Part shown: positions 22,927 through 33,811 of the stretch, in pieces
Position numbering within the stretch: the stretch's first letter is position 1
Layout: each line of letters opens with the position of its first letter
Origin: Ceratothoa steindachneri
Lineage: Eukaryota > Arthropoda > Malacostraca > Isopoda > Cymothoidae
Direction: 5' to 3'
DNA: 64,000 nucleotides
Assembly: GCA_963969495.1 (NCBI GenBank)
Contig: OZ018317.1
Coordinates: 218,836,651 to 218,900,650, forward strand
The notes under the pieces: generated by a model
Database searches by the model: none
What the model saw: the letters and a program-made list of their open reading frames with translations, nothing else
What the model was told of the DNA's origin: nothing
Made by a program: the position numbers and the translations under genes

Positions 22927-23215
22927 ACATGGAAAACAAATTTTTTTAGGTAAATAAAGTTTAAAGGAAACTGAACTGACATGTATGACGTCTTCAAATT
23001 ATGAGTATGCTTTACAGCCCAAACTTCAAGCAAACTAAAGTACAAAGGCTTGAATGCTTAACTTTATCATCTGGTACGCTATGGAATAAAGAAGACAACA
23101 TTGCCAGACAAGGTGGCACATATTTTCTTCTGCTTTAATATTTTTTTCTCACTATAAACTCTCTTATTATCTTTCACCCATTTTTTTCCTATCTTTTATG
23201 ATCAATCAATCAATC

Positions 23216-23387
23216 GTCGGGTCTCGTTTGCTCGCCTGCCTTCTTAATGGTTCTTCTTGTGGAGTATTTGTGTAATTTCATTGTGTAAACATTTGTATTT
23301 ATAAATAAATAAAGGGTTACAAATACAAATGTTTACACAATGAAATTACACCGTTAAGAAAGCGGGCGAGCGAACGAGTCCCGACCT
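23216..23387. repeat. Imperfect palindrome from tail-to-tail LINE 3' ends
   Basis: Arms of 30 bp match perfectly (23271-23300 and 23321-23350), with TGTAATTTCATTGTGTAAAC in the left arm. Less perfect matches extend outward to about 23216 and 23387 (GTCGGG-TCTCGTT-GCTCGCC on the left). The left arm carries an extra ~20 bp. The centre holds AATAAATAAA. The right arm leads into a reverse-complement copy of the LINE-B 3' region, so two LINE 3' UTRs probably meet tail to tail here. Confidence 0.85.
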
Positions 23388-23389
23388 CA

Positions 23390-23790
23390 GGTGAGAGAAG
23401 AGGGGGGAGATAGTTAGAATATAGAATGAGGTTTTTTTATTATTATTGATGGGGGGGATGACGGTTAGTGTGTGTGAGAGTATAGAAAATTAAATTTGCC
23501 AGGATACTGGCTGATCTCTATCTTCTGATGTTTCTTTTTTATGCTCTTTTAATTGCTTTTAGGATTGTGTCTTTTATTGGTTGCTTCTAATTTTTTTATT
23601 CTTTGTCTTCTTTATTATCTATGTCAGAATCTTAATTTTGTTGCTTGGGGTACTTTTCTGTAACGTACTTCTAAGTCGATTTCAAATTCGGTATTATTAC
23701 TGTTCATTTATTCTTTCCTTCCATATTTATGTTAGGTTGTTCTAAATTCCTTTAGTTTATGCAGTTATGTCCTTGTTCTTTGTACAGAAC
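23390..23790 (-). mobile_element. LINE-B-type 3' end, minus strand
   Basis: The reverse complement shares with 18950-19220 the order AGAAGCAACCA...AAAAGAGCATAAAA...GATCAGCCAGTATC...CTCTCACACACACTAAC. It is therefore a second, diverged and 5'-truncated copy of the LINE-B family in opposite orientation. No conserved protein block beyond the extreme ORF2 tail is readable. Confidence 0.75.
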
Positions 23791-24059
23791 CGATGGATTC
23801 AGAAAATCATACAAAACAATACCACAAAAAACAACGAATTATTATCAAGAATATCCTACAGAAACATTTAAATAAGCAATCGATTGATGAAAAGCAACAT
23901 CATAGTTGAGCAATTGAAGTTTAAGTCTGCATGTGTGATTTAAAATTTCCAATGTCCCATAGAGAACTTTAAACTTCATCATCCAACTCATTTATACATT
24001 GGTATGACAACAACAAACTTCAGAAGATTGACAAAGCACCTTCCAGAAGGTTACCGGTA

Positions 24060-24290
24060 TTAAACTTTAATAAAAGTACTCGTTGAAAACAGTACCATCC
24101 TCAGGAAGAACTTCGATACCCATCGCCTGCAGATTCTGGAAGCATACGCGAAGATCCCCCAGACTGTGGGACACTCAACAAGAATGTGCCAGGCAGTTAA
24201 TGAAACCACGCAGTCATCATAGTAAGGCCCAGGGGAGCGCTCCATCAAATGGCGGTGCGTCTCGCAAATGTCAAATGTGACCATCAGTTT
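24060..24290 (-). pseudogene. LINE ORF2 C-terminal fragment (zinc-knuckle-like tail)
   Basis: Minus-strand translation from 24284 reads CETHRHLMERSPGPYYDDC and then VVSLTAWHILVECPTVWG. This is the H-x-C/C-x2-C-like tail (T-H-x2-LM...P-x-C-x2-C...T-x2-H-x-L-x-ECP) found after RT/RNase H in I- and Nimb-like LINEs. Only this tail is present, so it is a 5'-truncated copy. Confidence 0.72.
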
Positions 24291-24430
24291 CCAAACAGAT
24301 CAGTGAGGTGTATCGCGTCAACCTTCTACAATTCACACTCGGCTGGGGAAGCATAAAACCCGAACCAGTAGTCGAGCTTCCAGCGTATAAAAGAAGGGTA
24401 AAAAAAGGTACCTATATTCCTGTCAGCCTC

Positions 24431-25439
24431 TTTTTTAGGAGCCCATCTGGCGACTGCCTACTTGGGGCATAAACCGACGTACTCACCAGAGCCTACTGCT
24501 AGGCTATATTAACAAATAAATACCAACGATAAAAGGATAAAAAACAATGATAAAGAAGGAAAACAAAGTAATAAGGCAACAAGGAAGCGGGCTCCGGGGT
24601 CGGGGGTAGGCCTCGGCACAGGAACATGCGACCTACAACAAACAGTCAAATAAAGTGGAGGCTAGCCTCGTCCAAAAAGTCGTCGTCGTGGTACACCACT
24701 CTATATTATATATTACTCCTATATTATGTGGGGGTGACTTAATCACCTACTGCAACGCAAACCGTTGCAGGACTGTTACAACAAGGAGTAACAATAAGGA
24801 AAGAAAGTACCCTAGAAGACCTTACGGTCCATTCAAAGAGGGTACCTTTGGACTAGCAGTCGAGCGGGCACATCTCTGCTCAAATGCTTTACGTCCTTAA
24901 ACGGCCACTTTTCAAGACCTTGTCTAGTCTTGACTTGAACTGGTCAACAGATTCACTGTTGACAACTTCCAATGGAAGTGCGTTCCAACTACCGCAGATA
25001 CTGTAGGTGAAAATTTTCCACACAAATCGCGGTTTTAACGCTTCAGTTCAAATTTAAAGCCGTGATTTCTTGTTCTGCTCTGAACAAGTGTGAAAATATC
25101 CCTGTAGTTAACATTGTCGAACCCTCGAAGTATTTTGAAACTTTCCATGAGCTGACCACGCAGTCTACGGATTTCCAACGAGAACAGATCTAATTTCCTT
25201 AATCTATCTTCATAACTTTCATGTCTGATAGAGGGAATCAGTTTGGTTGCCCTGGCTTGCACGCGTTCCAATCTCGCGATGTCCTTTCGAAATGAAGGAC
25301 TCCCAAATTGTACGGCATACTCCAGGTGCGGTCGGACAAGTGAGTTGTACAAACACAGTACAATCTCCTTGTTCCGAAATCCAAACTGGCACTTTATGTA
25401 GCCTAGCATCCTTTGGACTGTGGGCTGAAAACCATCAAG
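24431..25439 (-). mobile_element. LINE-X (CR1-like) 3' portion with 3' UTR and A-rich end
   Basis: The minus strand carries the last part of an RT ORF (YNSLVRPHLEYAVQFGSPSF, LERVQARATKLIPS, EIRRLRGQLMESFKIL) down to 25035. After one frameshift it continues with GSWNALPLEVVNSESVDQFK and ends near 24898. The 3' UTR continues to CAGATGGGCTCCTAAAAAA at 24431, the 3' terminus of a retroposed copy. The same 3' UTR recurs at 51420-51592. Truncated at the 5' side where it meets LINE-Y. Confidence 0.78.
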
Positions 25440-26445
25440 ATTAAGGGCCTTGTAGGTAATGAGAAGAATTTTATAGTGGACACGGAAGCGAATAGGTAAC
25501 CAGTGTAGCTCCTCTAACAGAAGCATCGAAGGAGAGAACCGGAGGCGGCGAAGGCGGTTCCGGGCAGTATAGTTTTGAACGAGTTGTAGGGGGCGAAGTG
25601 ACGAAGAAGGGAGATTCACTAGAAGAGAATTGCAGTAGTCTAAGCGTGAGGTGACGAAGGCATGAATATCAGTCTAGGGGCTTCGTCGATCAAAATGGGA
25701 CCGAACACCTAAAAAGTTGCGGAGGAAACCGAGGGAAGACGTACATATACGATGGATGTGCGGTTTAAACGAGAGTTGCTCGTCCAAAATAACACCAAGA
25801 TTACTGACGGTAACAGAGAAGGAGACATTGGTTTCCCTAAAGTTAAGGGAGGGGAAGAGAGCTTTAGATTTCTCCACCATCAAAGCGGTACAAACAACGA
25901 GAACTTCAGTTTTATCGTGGTTAAGTTTGAGAAAGTTGGCAGACAGCCATTCGTTTATGGAGCTGTATGCAGAAAGGAGCTTAGTAATTGATTGAGCGAA
26001 GGGCACGATGGATGAGGAAAGGTATATCTGAGTGTCATCAGCATAGAGGTAGAAGGACAGGCCAAAATCGCCAAGAAGGGAGCCAAAAGAAAGTAAGTAG
26101 ATGCGAAAGAGGAGGGGACCAAGGACTGAGCCCTGAGGCACCCCAAAATGAATGGGCGCAGGCTCGGAGGAGAGGTTATCGAGCGCGACCGACTGAGTGC
26201 GGGAGGAGAGGTATGAGCGGAACCAAGCAAGGGCAGTGCCCGAGATACCAAGGAAAGTTTGAAGACGATAAAGGAGAACAGTGTAGTCGATGGTGTCGAA
26301 AGCAGAGGAGAGGTCTAGGAGGACTAGAATGGATGTACAACCCCTATCGGCAGCTGTACATAAACCGTCTGAAACATTAAGAAGAGCGGTTTCAGCAGTG
26401 GTTCGTTTTGAACCCCGATTGGTACGTTTCATCGATATTCTTAGA
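25035..26445 (-). pseudogene. Chimeric LINE RT frame: LINE-Y RT joined in frame to LINE-X RT tail
   Basis: About 470 codons on the minus strand with a single in-frame stop, at 25674-25676. The first part (26445-25440) belongs to an L2/Rex-like LINE, here LINE-Y. It has LVLLDLSSAFDTIDY, HFGVPQGSVLGPLLF, FYLYADDTQIYLSS (YADD at 26045-26034), SRLDYCNSLL and LEELHWLPIRFRVHYKILL. After about 25439 the frame changes family without losing phase and continues as LINE-X (VQRMLGYIKCQFGFRNKEIV). The N-terminal RT fingers and endonuclease are missing because the element stops near 26445, beside the BEL relic. Confidence 0.85.
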
Positions 26446-26469
26446 CAGGGTCTAAGAACCAAACCTATG

Positions 26470-26822
26470 CTAAGGTTCTATTTGACCTAGGTTCTCAAAA
26501 CTTTCATTAATAGAAATTTGCGCAAAACTCTTGCAGCTAACCGTTTGTCGTAAAGTTACGATATCTATAAATGGGTTCAACCAACAAGGCCTACCAAAGG
26601 TATATGACGAGGTATCGTGGAATGTAATAACTAATGACTGACAAGTAAATATTAAGGCTCTGGTAATCGACAAGGTTCCAAATGACCTTTATATGCCTGG
26701 GTTGAGCAAAGCAAAGGCAACAATTGCAGAATTAAAGGTGAAACTAACCGACTCGCAGTCAGGTGATTCAGTTTCAAATATATTCCTTTTGATAGGTACA
26801 GATTTCTACCATGAATTGTAAA
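26470..26822 (+). pseudogene. BEL/Pao protease relic
   Basis: At 26473 the translation reads VLFDLGSQN, matching the D-x-GS-x-x-(S/T)FI active-site stretch of Pao retropepsins. A frame slip follows before FINRNLRKTLAANR. Near 26780 the segment IFLLIGTDFYHEL corresponds to the (L)LIG-x-D-x-Y motif that ends the protease and leads to RT. Multiple stops occur in between. Confidence 0.75.
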
Positions 26823-26874
26823 TGAAATGGTTCATAGAGAAGATGTAACTTAATTAAACTCTAATGTAGGTGCT

Positions 26875-28000
26875 ATGCCTGTTTGTCCTTTACCTCCCGT
26901 TAATGAAACCTCTAATTTCCTAACAGGGGGAGTAGCCGTATTAAAGGCAAGCGTAAAAGACCTTGAGGAACTCTATGACCTAAGGGCTATATTATCCAAA
27001 GATGATATCCAGGTCATATGGGATATGGATCCATTGGGACTTATCCCTAAAACTTTGTCTGTTGCATTGCAGAGGAAAAGGTTTACGAAGATTTTAAGGC
27101 CTCTGCGGAGATCAAGGATGTTAGATTTGTTGTGGAGCTACCATGGAAAACGATTCACCCTATTCTTCCTAATAATTATGGCATACTAAAGTCCCGTCTA
27201 CTAAATATAGTAGCCAAATTGAGGCGGGATAACCCTTCACTTTTGCAGGTTTATAATATTTTCCAGGAGCAACTTAAAAAGGGATATATAGAGGAAGTGA
27301 GGCCAAGTACTCCTAACATATAGGGAGCAAAAATACACACACTATTTAGCACACCACGGCGTGCAGAAATATTCACTAACTTCCCTTCGCGTGGTTTTTG
27401 ACTGTTCAGCTGGTAGCCTGAATCCTGGTCCTTCGTTGATTAACAACTTGTACCATATCCTTATTAGATTTAGGCAATACCAATTTGCAAGGATTGCAGA
27501 TATTGAGAAGGCGGATCTTCAAATAAATTTAAAGGAGGAAGACAAAGACTCTGCCCGGTTTCTATGGCTAAAAATCCGTCACAACCGGATAGTCCGTCGA
27601 TAACCTTTAGATATAGAGTAGTTTTCTTTGGTTCCTTTAGCAGCCAATTTCTACTGAACGCTTCCGTAAATCAACTAATGCTGAGAAAAGGAGGTAAATA
27701 CACTGCTACCTTTTCTAAAGGTCTTTATGTGGATAACCTGGCATGTACATTTCCTTCTGAGAAGTACTTAGCGTCTTTCTATGAAGAGGTTAGAGGTGTA
27801 TTAAAAGATGCCAGTTTTAATTTGAGGGAATGGTATTCGAATTCCCATCTTTGTAACACTCTTTTCAGAATACAAGGTAATTTAGCCAAAAAGCCATTGA
27901 AGGTACTTGATCTAGGCTGGGACACTGCAAAGGATGAATTATACTTTCCTAATCGGCAAATTCTCTTTGCAGTCCAAAGTAAAAGGGAGGTTTTACGAGC
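26875..28000 (+). pseudogene. BEL/Pao reverse transcriptase relic
   Basis: Ordered blocks: DDIQVIWDMDPLGLIP (27000-27050), VELPWKTIHPILPNNYG (27132 on), LRVVFDCSAGSLNPGPSLIN (near 27380), IADIEKADLQINLKEEDKDS (first catalytic Asp, near 27500), YRVVFFGSFSSQFLLNASV (27610) and GLYVDNLACTFPSEKYL (near 27730). The usual YVDD centre is YVDN here, so the second catalytic Asp is lost. At least four frameshifts break the chain. Family role: copies the genomic RNA into cDNA. Confidence 0.9.
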
Positions 28001-28129
28001 CATGGCTTCTATCTAGGATCACTTTGGGTACCTCCTCCCAATTACCATGAATACAAGGTTGTTTATGAAGTCTATGGGAGAAAGAATTAGATTGGGATGA
28101 GCCTCTGGACTCTGACCCCCAAGCGGTAT

Positions 28130-28690
28130 GGGATAAATTGGTTCCACACTTAAAACAAGGTTTGGAGATTACATTCCCTCGGCAGACATTACCGTCTTAC
28201 AATGTTGAACTCCACTGTTTTTGTGATAGTACCTCTAAGGCTTATGGGGCAATAGTGTTTTTCGTATTTGGAAAAAATGTACCTCATGTTATGAATAAAG
28301 CGAAGATAGTCGGAAAATCTATAACTATTCTAAAATTGTAACCAACCTCTGCCTTATTTGCAGCTAGATTAGTGAAGGAATTATTATCTGCTCTAGATAA
28401 GAGTATTAATGTTAATATTAATATGTGGACGGATATCCAAATAGATGTTTACTGACTCGTATCTTATAAAACATAGGAGCCCTACATTCGGGACAGGGTA
28501 AATGGAATAAGAAATTTATCGCAGGGGCACGCATGGAGACATGTCGTATCCAAATTAAATCCATACGACCCATTAACCAGAGGCCAATCTAGCAAGCAAT
28601 TTACAAATTCTTTATGGGTAAAGGGTCCTGAATGGATTCTAGACAACGAAATCTGGCCTGAATCCATTATCTTTCCCCCTACTACCCACG
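28130..28690 (+). pseudogene. BEL/Pao RNase H and linker relic
   Basis: YNVELHCFCDSTSKAYGAIV (28195-28255) matches the first-Asp block of Pao RNase H (usually ELH-F-DAS-xAYG). MWTDIQIDVY near 28420 matches the W-D-S second block with a substitution. WRHVVSKLNPYDPLTRGQS (near 28535-28590) matches the final WRHVPT-x-NPAD-x-x-(S/T)RG block. SLWVKGPEWIL near 28615 is the conserved spacer before the integrase. Stops interrupt it. Confidence 0.85.
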
Positions 28691-28985
28691 TTTTTACAAT
28701 CGCAATGGCTTATGATCCGCCCATTGAAACAAACGGGTACAGTTCCATAGAGAAACTGTTTAAAGTAACCATCTTAATTTTCAGGTTTTACTTCTGATCA
28801 AAGCCTAGGTGACTCCTAAATCTTCCCTAGCAGAACCTGTCAGGCATAACATCAACTCCAAAGAACCAAGAGCTGCTATGGACTTCTGGATCAAAAAGGC
28901 GCAAAAGGAGAAATACTCAAAAGAATGGAAGAGCTCGCGAATGGTCATAGAAATCCTGGCTCCAACCAAATTAAACAGTTATCTA

Positions 28986-29916
28986 TGAGGGGCGGTCAAT
29001 AAGTTTTGCGAATCGGTAGGGCAAAACAGAGGAAGGGGGATGACTGTTTGTGGGGGTGTTGGGAATAGTTATGACATGTCAGGACCTGCAGCCGCAAGCT
29101 CCTGCCGCGTCTATTTAAGAAGCAATAGCTGATCGCAGATCGTCACTCACAAATTTTTCAACAATGGAGAAGGTTGAGCACCGCGCAGTGATCAGATTTT
29201 TGACCAAGGAAGGCAAGAATGCAAAAGAGATCCATGAACGCATAGTTGCAGTGTACACCGACACCACCCCTTCCTATGCGACAATTGCTTGATGGAATAG
29301 GGATTTCCGCCATGGTCGTGAGTCCCTTGAAGATTACCCCCGTCCAGGATGCCCGTCAGACGTGACCAACGAAAACAATGTGGCCCGTGTGGAGAGGATG
29401 ATCCTCGAAAATCGACGGCTGAAGGTCGAAGAAATCGAGCGAGAACTTGGAATATCACATGGAAGTGTTATCAACACCATCCACGACAATTTGGCCATGA
29501 CCAAGGTCTCTGCCCGTTGGGTCCCTAGAAACCTCACGCCCCATGATCGACTTCAACTTCGTCTGTCCGCAAGGCCAGAATTGCACAAGCTGCCTTGCGC
29601 GAGTGCGGATTCGAGGAGCTCAACCATCCCCCCTACTGTCCAGATCTGGCCCCAAGCGACTACTTTTTATTCCGCCAGCTCAAGGATGCACTGCGTGGAA
29701 GCCGGTTTGGGGACGATGAAGATGTCCAGCTCGCCGTCCAGGAGGGATTGAACAGCAGTCGGGGGAGATTTCTGGTTGTCGGGAATTCGAAGCCTCAGGG
29801 ACAAGTGGCGCAAGTGCATTGAAGTCGAGGGTAGTTATATTGAAAAATAATAAAACACTTTTCCTCATATCTCGTTTCCTTATATCCGAATTGCAAAACT
29901 TATTGACCGCCCCTCG
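28986..29916 (+). mobile_element. Internally deleted mariner nested in the BEL relic
   Basis: 931 bp with TIRs identical over 23 bp: left 28987-29009 starting GAGGGGCGGTCAATAAG, right 29893-29915 in reverse complement. The outermost base differs (T against C). TA target duplications are at 28984-28985 and 29917-29918. The BEL reading continues on both sides. At 931 bp it is roughly a quarter shorter than a full mariner because the centre of the transposase is deleted. Near-perfect TIRs imply fairly recent mobilisation. Confidence 0.95.
29164..29821 (+). pseudogene. Deleted mariner transposase
   Basis: The ATG at 29164 opens MEKVEHRAVIRFLTKEGKNA, a first helix-turn-helix. One stop at about 29290 interrupts an otherwise continuous N-terminal region (RRLKVEEIERELGISHGSV recognition helix, TKVSARWVPRNLTPHDR linker). 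It then jumps at about 29570 directly to the third-Asp region (ECGFEELNHPPYCPDLAPSD) and the C-terminus (YFLFRQLKDALRGSRF). The segment with the first two catalytic aspartates is deleted, so it could move only by transposase supplied from elsewhere. Confidence 0.9.
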
Positions 29917-29918
29917 TA

Positions 29919-30620
29919 TGTTTATGCACGAAGGTAGGATAAAATGCGATAGGCGTCTTTCCCATTCTGATATCCCAAACAGCGTAAAATATCCGGTTCT
30001 CCTATCGGTCGATCATAGCTTCACGGAGCTGCTATTGCTTCACTTTCACTATACCCATGGACTTCCGGACACCGACCGGCTTCTAATGATAGCATGGTCT
30101 AGGTATTGGATCCCGAGGGCACATCAAATAATCAAGAAAATCAGGGGCAAATGCCTTGTGTGCATTAAGCTATCAAGTCGTAAGTATACTATCCCAGATC
30201 CGCCTCTTTATCCAAGGGACGCGTTTCGGTTGAAACGCCATTCCATACTATCGGGGTAGACTATACTGGCGCCATCACAATTAGGAAAGGTAGAAATAGT
30301 GAAAAGGTATACATTCTTCTATTCGCATTGGCCACCACGAGAGCTATTCACTTGGAAGTGGTTTGTGATGGAGGATTACAATTCTTCTTACGCGCATTCC
30401 GGAGATTCACGGCGAAGTTTTCAGTTCCACATACCATATATTCAGATAACGTTGGTACATTTCGAGCAGCGTCTATCTACTTGAGCACTTAGCACATTAC
30501 CTGCGAATTTACAGGAATAAAATGGATTTTCTATCAATCGGGGGCTCCTTGGTATAAGAGATTCGTGGAGCGCCTCATAGGTCTTACAATAAAGACTTTA
30601 ATATTTATAATAGGGAACAA
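29919..30620 (+). pseudogene. BEL/Pao integrase relic
   Basis: Family role: inserts the cDNA. The H2C2 zinc-binding domain is in 29919-30240 (HFHYTHGLPDTDRLL, RYWIPRAHQIIKKIRGKCLV). The catalytic core follows across frameshifts: GVDYTGAITIRKG near 30255 (first Asp), PHTIYSDNVGTFRAASIYL near 30430 (second Asp) and PWYKRFVERLIG near 30550 (Glu). All three catalytic residues are still recognisable even though the frame is broken near 30260, 30310 and 30480. Confidence 0.9.
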
Positions 30621-30639
30621 AATAGTTTCCCCAGGATGA

Positions 30640-31120
30640 GCTCTTGACCCTCGTTACAGAGATAGAGAACTTACTGAATCATCGCCTTCTGACTTGCATA
30701 TCAGAAGAGCTTCACTCCCTAGACCCACTAACTCCGTACAACTTAATTCTAGGTTATAGGAAGTTTCCTTTACAGGAGACTGTCGAGGATGAAGATCCTG
30801 AATTCGGCTGCCCCTTTGCCTTGAATAGTAGGCAAAATCAGATGGAACAGCTACGTCATCAGGCCTGGACACGTTGGCAAAACGAATATTTGGTAGCTCT
30901 GAGGGAGAAATACACCGAGCGATCGACCCAGGCCCTGTCTCCTCATGTCGGCGGCGTGGTCCTGATTAAGGACGACTCTCCTCGTCTACAGTGGAAGATA
31001 AGGCCAATAGTGGAGCTCCATCAGGGACGCGATGGAGAGTCCATCCGCAAGCTCGTGTTCGGATCTACTTGCAGATGTTTCACCCGAAGGATTACATCGG
31101 ACCTTGTGCATCCACTTGAG
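30640..31120 (+). pseudogene. BEL/Pao C-terminal domain
   Basis: The frame opening at 30644 reads LVTEIENLLNHRLLTCIS, then SLDPLTPYNLILGYR. Later come WTRWQNEYLVALREKYTER, VGGVVLIKDDSPRLQWK and PIVELHQGRDG, and it closes the homology with DLVHPLE near 31117. This is the Pao-type domain (DUF5641) that follows the integrase core. It is uninterrupted from 30644 on. The same frame runs to 31486 without further recognised domains, so the biological stop has probably been lost. Confidence 0.88.
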
Positions 31121-31665
31121 GATATTTTCTCCGCAAGCCAGTATTCGCATCCACTTGCGGGTATGCCACTCGAGAGATCTATTCTACGTTCTGCTAACCC
31201 TGCGGCAGGTTGTCGACCTTGTTCTACTCATCACTCGGCTTTAGAGGCACGACGACTGATTAAGGAAATTATGCGGGGTCCAAATATAGACTCACAAATC
31301 TATAAATTTGTATTTAATTTAATCTTTACTTTATTTCATTTTTTTTGTATTTCCTTCTCGTCCCCCTATCCACAGGATGTTGCAAATTTATGCGACATTT
31401 TAATTACCCAAGGATTGGCCAAGACGAACCGACCGTCAGAGTTTCAATTTCCCTTATACGATGGGACGAGAAGGAAAGTTTTTTAGGAAGGCCTTCCACT
31501 CTATTGTGTATCCTTGTGTCATTCGTTCGTATATGGATTCTTGATTTGATCCCTACTTTATCCCATTTGATCAAGTCTATTTATTTTGTTCTGGTGATCT
31601 TCATTAGTTCGCCTTAACTATTCTAAACGCTTTAGATTGTATAATCAATTTCCATTGCCGGAGAT

Positions 31666-32131
31666 TGTTCCCATATGTCTGGGGCTGCGGGTAAAATTAA
31701 ATGTGTAAAGTGTATATAATTAGATTTAAGCAGTGTAAATATCATTTAATACTAAGACACGTATATATTTAACCCATTCATAGGTAAATATAAACTTAAA
31801 GGATTCAGTGCCTCCTTAAGCAGCACAAAAGCTTATAATTTGGCTTTAGCGCTGTGTAAACTTGTATAGTGGGATAATTAAATTCCTACACCCATTGACT
31901 CTTAAATATTTGAACAGCACTCCTCCCCTTCCTGCTGATCGGGTGAGTAGCTGGCTCTTCTGGAATGTTTCTCTTTTCGCAATGTGCTTGGAATCGTCTT
32001 TGGTTAATTCCAACTCAACGTCCTGGGTCGTTATGGATCTTAGGGTCGTCATAAGCATATCCCACGTTACTCCGGCTATTCATCCTTTTTTTCTCTCCTA
32101 GAGATACTGCAGAGATAAATATACTGTTACA
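31666..32131 (+). repeat. Candidate 3' LTR of the BEL relic
   Basis: A purine-rich GCCGGAGAT is followed by TGTTCCCATATG. A possible end, TGTTACA, lies at 32125-32131, giving TG...CA-type boundaries about 466 bp apart, downstream of the BEL coding region. With no 5' LTR in the window to compare, the boundaries are a guess. Confidence 0.28.
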
Positions 32132-33105
32132 AACGAAAACTTTTTACAAGAGTTGCTGTGAAGGAAATTTGCGATACTGATGAAGGCACAGTCAGTCAGG
32201 CGAAGGTTTCGAGGTGGTACAGAAGTTTCAACTCTAGGGATCTTGCTTTTGACGATCAACCACGTTCCGGCCGACCATCAACTTTTGACATCGATGCTTT
32301 AGTTGCAGCATTGAAAGTTTAACCTTCTGCAAGCAGCCGTGATCTTGCGAAAGTTGTTGGCAGTTTCATCCCATCAGACTGTGCTGAAGCAATTGAATCA
32401 GATGGATTTTTTCACAAAAAGCCTCTATTGGATCCATATGAACTCGTCGAAGCACAGGCTACCCGTAGAGTAGAAATTTGCAGCCAACTTCTTAATAATT
32501 CAATGGACTACCGATTCTGGAGGCGAATTGTCACATCAGATGAGAAGTAGGTGTACTTAGTTAATCACGATCGGGAGAGGAAATGAGTTCCGCAAGGTAA
32601 ACAACCGGCATCCGTTCCACAACGGAATCGGTTTGACGAGGTCATGATATCGGTCTGGTGGAATTTTCGAGGAGTACTGCATTTTGAGCTTGTTCCACAT
32701 GGTTGCACCATCAACGCTAAACTCAATTGCCAGCAGCTAGACCGCTTGTACGACAAACTAAAGGACTATCTTGCTTCGATCAATCGAGGTAAAACTTTGT
32801 TTCAACAAGACAATGCAAGGCCATACACTGCCGGGTTAACTATGGAAAAGTTTAAACAGATCGAGGGGTGTTGAGATTCTTCCACAGCCACCATTCAATC
32901 CAGATGCTGTTCCGAGTGACTCTGGCCTATTCCGTTCAATGGAAAACTTCCTCCGCGACCAGCGATTCAACAGCTATAATGTAGTGAAGGAAGCTTGTTT
33001 AGTTATTTTTATTCAAAGCCAACTGACTGGTATCTGGGACAGATTCGGATGCTGGCAGATCGCTGGAAGAAGATCGTAGAGAATGATGGACTTTAGCTTG
33101 AAGAA
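32130..33105 (+). pseudogene. mariner transposase relic, plus strand
   Basis: From about 32150 the translation reads RVAVKEICDTDEGTVSQ and FDDQPRSGRPSTFD (linker), with a stop near 32322. The catalytic region holds RIVTSDEK (first Asp), MISVWWNFRGVLHFELVPHG, TLFQQDNARPYTAG (second Asp) and VPSDSGLFRSMENFLR (third Asp). It ends WKKIVENDGL at 33094. All three catalytic aspartates survive, but there are at least four stops or frameshifts. The longest clean frame is 32644-32874. Terminal repeats were not identified. Confidence 0.87.
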
Positions 33106-33811
33106 TAAATGTTGGTGTTGCTCCATACATTTTTTTTTTGTTTTCTTTCCGATTCGTAAGTGAGTCGGAATTTTCTGGCCAGCCATGACGTAACTTACAC
33201 TTTTTTTTCAGATTATAGTTTAGTCGAAATGGTATCCATGGCCGTGCATAACAAAGAAATAAATAAATTATGCTATTTAATCAAATCTGAACGCAATTGG
33301 CCGCCGTCGGTTCTGCCGCGAATCTGATTTATTTTTGTCTTGTGTATATTATTATGTTGCTTTGTAGGTTTATTTCGTTGTTTCTACTCTAGTTTCAGTT
33401 CGTTCGATCTTACATCTTAACCCTCGGCTTCTCTCTCTAACCTTTCTCGTGGCGCTACTTTTGCCTTCATTTATTAATAAATAATATTATTATTATTAAT
33501 TTGTTCTTACTGGCCCGCGCATCTCAAAAAAATTACGGTTGTAACTTCATTCACAGCTTTCCTATTACTCATCCGTTTCTCATTTTATCTACCCTTTCTC
33601 ACACGAATCCACTTACTCATATTCGCTATTCTCATTGTTTATAATTTCAATCTTCCCTTATAGTCTCCCTACCATACACTAACACTGTGATTAGCATAAT
33701 TTCATGTAATTGTCTTGTCAACTCAAAGCTCAGAGCATGCCAAGAATATATTAACAGGCAGTTTGTCAACACAGACCGATTGATCAGTACAATTATCATT
33801 CATGATAGAAA

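Larger units (their letters stand above)
26470..31120 (+). mobile_element. BEL/Pao LTR retrotransposon, 5'-truncated, split by a mariner
   Basis: Plus-strand order: aspartic protease, reverse transcriptase, RNase H, integrase zinc-binding and catalytic domains, and the Pao-type C-terminal domain. This is the BEL/Pao order. Gag and the 5' LTR are missing; the left end abuts LINE-Y. Many stops and frameshifts mark it as a relic. A 931-bp mariner lies between the RNase H-linker region and the integrase zinc-binding region. Confidence 0.9.

Noticed and set aside
25717..26490. Plus-strand frames of up to 130 codons
   Set aside because: Antisense of the LINE-Y RT, which carries real RT motifs on the minus strand.
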